A stretch of 18,295 bases of DNA from Xanthoparmelia taractica (lineage: Eukaryota > Ascomycota > Lecanoromycetes > Lecanorales > Parmeliaceae), in NCBI GenBank assembly GCA_033085395.1, contig JANQBS010000499.1:1-18295 (forward strand), written 5' to 3'. Made by a program: the position numbers and the translations under genes. The notes beneath the pieces were generated by a model. That model was given only the letters and a program-made list of their open reading frames with translations. It searched no databases and was not told where the DNA came from. Positions within the stretch are counted from its first letter, which is position 1, and every line of letters starts with the position of its first letter. This document shows, piece after piece, positions 17,956 through 18,295 of this stretch.

Positions 17956-18219
17956 ATTTATAATCGTTCTTTATAATTATATATTCTTAGTTATTAAAGT
18001 TATACGCTTTATATAAATAATATAAAGATTAATATCTTCGAATATGTAATAAAGAAAAGCTTTCGTCGACTTATAAATAGTCTTAATAATCGATTTAAAA
18101 AAACGTATCTTTTTTATATATATTATCGCGATCTCTCTTATTACTCGCGAAAAAAAGAGTTTAAAAATTATTAAATCGAATTCTCTCTAATAGCGATAAA
18201 TCTCACGTAAAGTAATAGT
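17956..18219 (-). pseudogene. RIP-degraded histone H3 fold
   Basis: Histone H3 forms the (H3-H4)2 core of nucleosomes. The minus-strand frame aligns without gaps to H3 residues about 45-132. It reads TLREIYRY then a stop at Gln55, DLIIFKLFFSRVIREIA, an RFFKSII block, KAFLYYIFEDINLYIIYIKR and TLITKNI then a stop at Gln125. Invariant LREI, KL-F-R, REIA, FED-NL and KR-T are kept. Cys110 and His113 are both Tyr, as G-to-A and C-to-T predict. Loop 1 has the canonical H3 length and Phe, not Trp, at position 84, favouring H3 over CENP-A; Asp59 and Phe99 are more CENP-A-like. Upstream of residue 45 the tail is not recognisable, perhaps because of an intron. Confidence 0.82.
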
Positions 18220-18295
18220 TATAATTTATTAATAAAATAAAATAAATAGATTCGAGATTAAACTTACTTTTAGCTTTTTATCTACGTTTTCGAAT
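18220..18295 (-). other. Upstream of H3 fold; tail not recognised
   Basis: The minus-strand frame continues for about 25 codons but does not resemble the Lys-rich H3 tail. It may be an intron, a divergent N-terminus or decayed sequence. The window ends here. Confidence 0.3.

Larger units (their letters stand above)
1..18295. other. RIP-mutated AT-rich fungal heterochromatin block
   Basis: Most of the window has very high A+T content, abundant TpA and few CpA or TpG dinucleotides, yet CpG remains common. Related copies inside the window (the two LTRs, the two gag fragments, the minisatellite units) differ mainly by C-to-T and G-to-A, often CA versus TA. Relic reading frames are broken mainly by TAA and TAG where families expect Gln or Trp. 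This matches repeat-induced point mutation, known from filamentous ascomycetes. Islands with normal CA/TG content occur near 1742-3250, 4579-4720, parts of 10050-10500, 11640-11960, 13370-13720, 14990-15120 and 17140-17600. Dinucleotide indices were judged by eye, not computed. Confidence 0.93.

Noticed and set aside
17956..18219. The histone relic as a CENP-A gene.
   Set aside because: The alignment has no loop 1 insertion and has Phe rather than Trp at the position before the conserved Gln/Ser stretch, which favours H3. Asp59 and Phe99 keep the question open, so it was called only as H3 fold.
1..18295. AT-rich mitochondrial or bacterial DNA as the source.
   Set aside because: Retained CpG with lost CpA/TpG, LTR retroelements, a hAT MITE and an H3 relic point to RIP-mutated fungal nuclear DNA.

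Overview
The window looks like an AT-rich, heterochromatic, transposon-filled block from a filamentous ascomycete fungus. TpA-rich words dominate and CpA/TpG are scarce, while CpG survives. Where two copies of a repeat can be compared, they differ mostly by C-to-T and G-to-A changes. This is the signature of repeat-induced point mutation (RIP). I find no intact protein-coding gene. Everything protein-like is a relic whose reading frame is interrupted mainly by TAA and TAG. The species cannot be named from this sequence.

Left part (1-2983). A fragment of about 190 bp at the left edge is an inverted copy of part of the gag region of the large retroelement further right. It is followed by featureless RIP sequence containing a degenerate 40-bp tandem repeat (911-1110). 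A low-RIP island begins sharply at 1742. It holds a 132-bp LTR-like unit with a possible 5-bp duplication, short unassigned open frames, and a well-delimited 417-bp hAT-type MITE (2034-2450) with an 8-bp target-site duplication.

Central part (2984-9975). A nearly complete, heavily RIP-mutated Ty3/gypsy LTR retrotransposon of about 7 kb lies on the minus strand. It has an LTR at each end, a polypurine tract next to the 3' LTR, and recognisable remnants in the order gag, reverse transcriptase, RNase H, integrase. Between integrase and the 3' LTR lies about 1.6 kb that gypsy genes do not account for. That stretch carries a plus-strand helix-turn-helix-like relic (3950-4069) and a sharply bounded, un-RIPped 142-bp solo LTR (4579-4720) with a 5-bp duplication.

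Right part (9976-18295). This is a mosaic of a two-copy 125-bp tandem duplication, several unidentified degenerate coding frames (plus strand about 10780-11330, 13273-14440 and 14690-15022; minus strand about 15990-17130), a small foldback island near 15026-15099, a palindrome and repeat cluster (17160-17281), and an 80-bp minisatellite (17378-17751). At the right edge, on the minus strand (17956-18219), is a RIP-degraded histone H3 fold that aligns without gaps to about 88 residues of H3.

The layers suggest a history: old repeats, including a gypsy element and apparently a duplicated or repeat-adjacent H3-type gene, were RIP-mutated. Small elements (solo LTR, hAT MITE) then landed later or were too short to be mutated. 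The H3 relic and the unidentified relics around it are the most unusual content.
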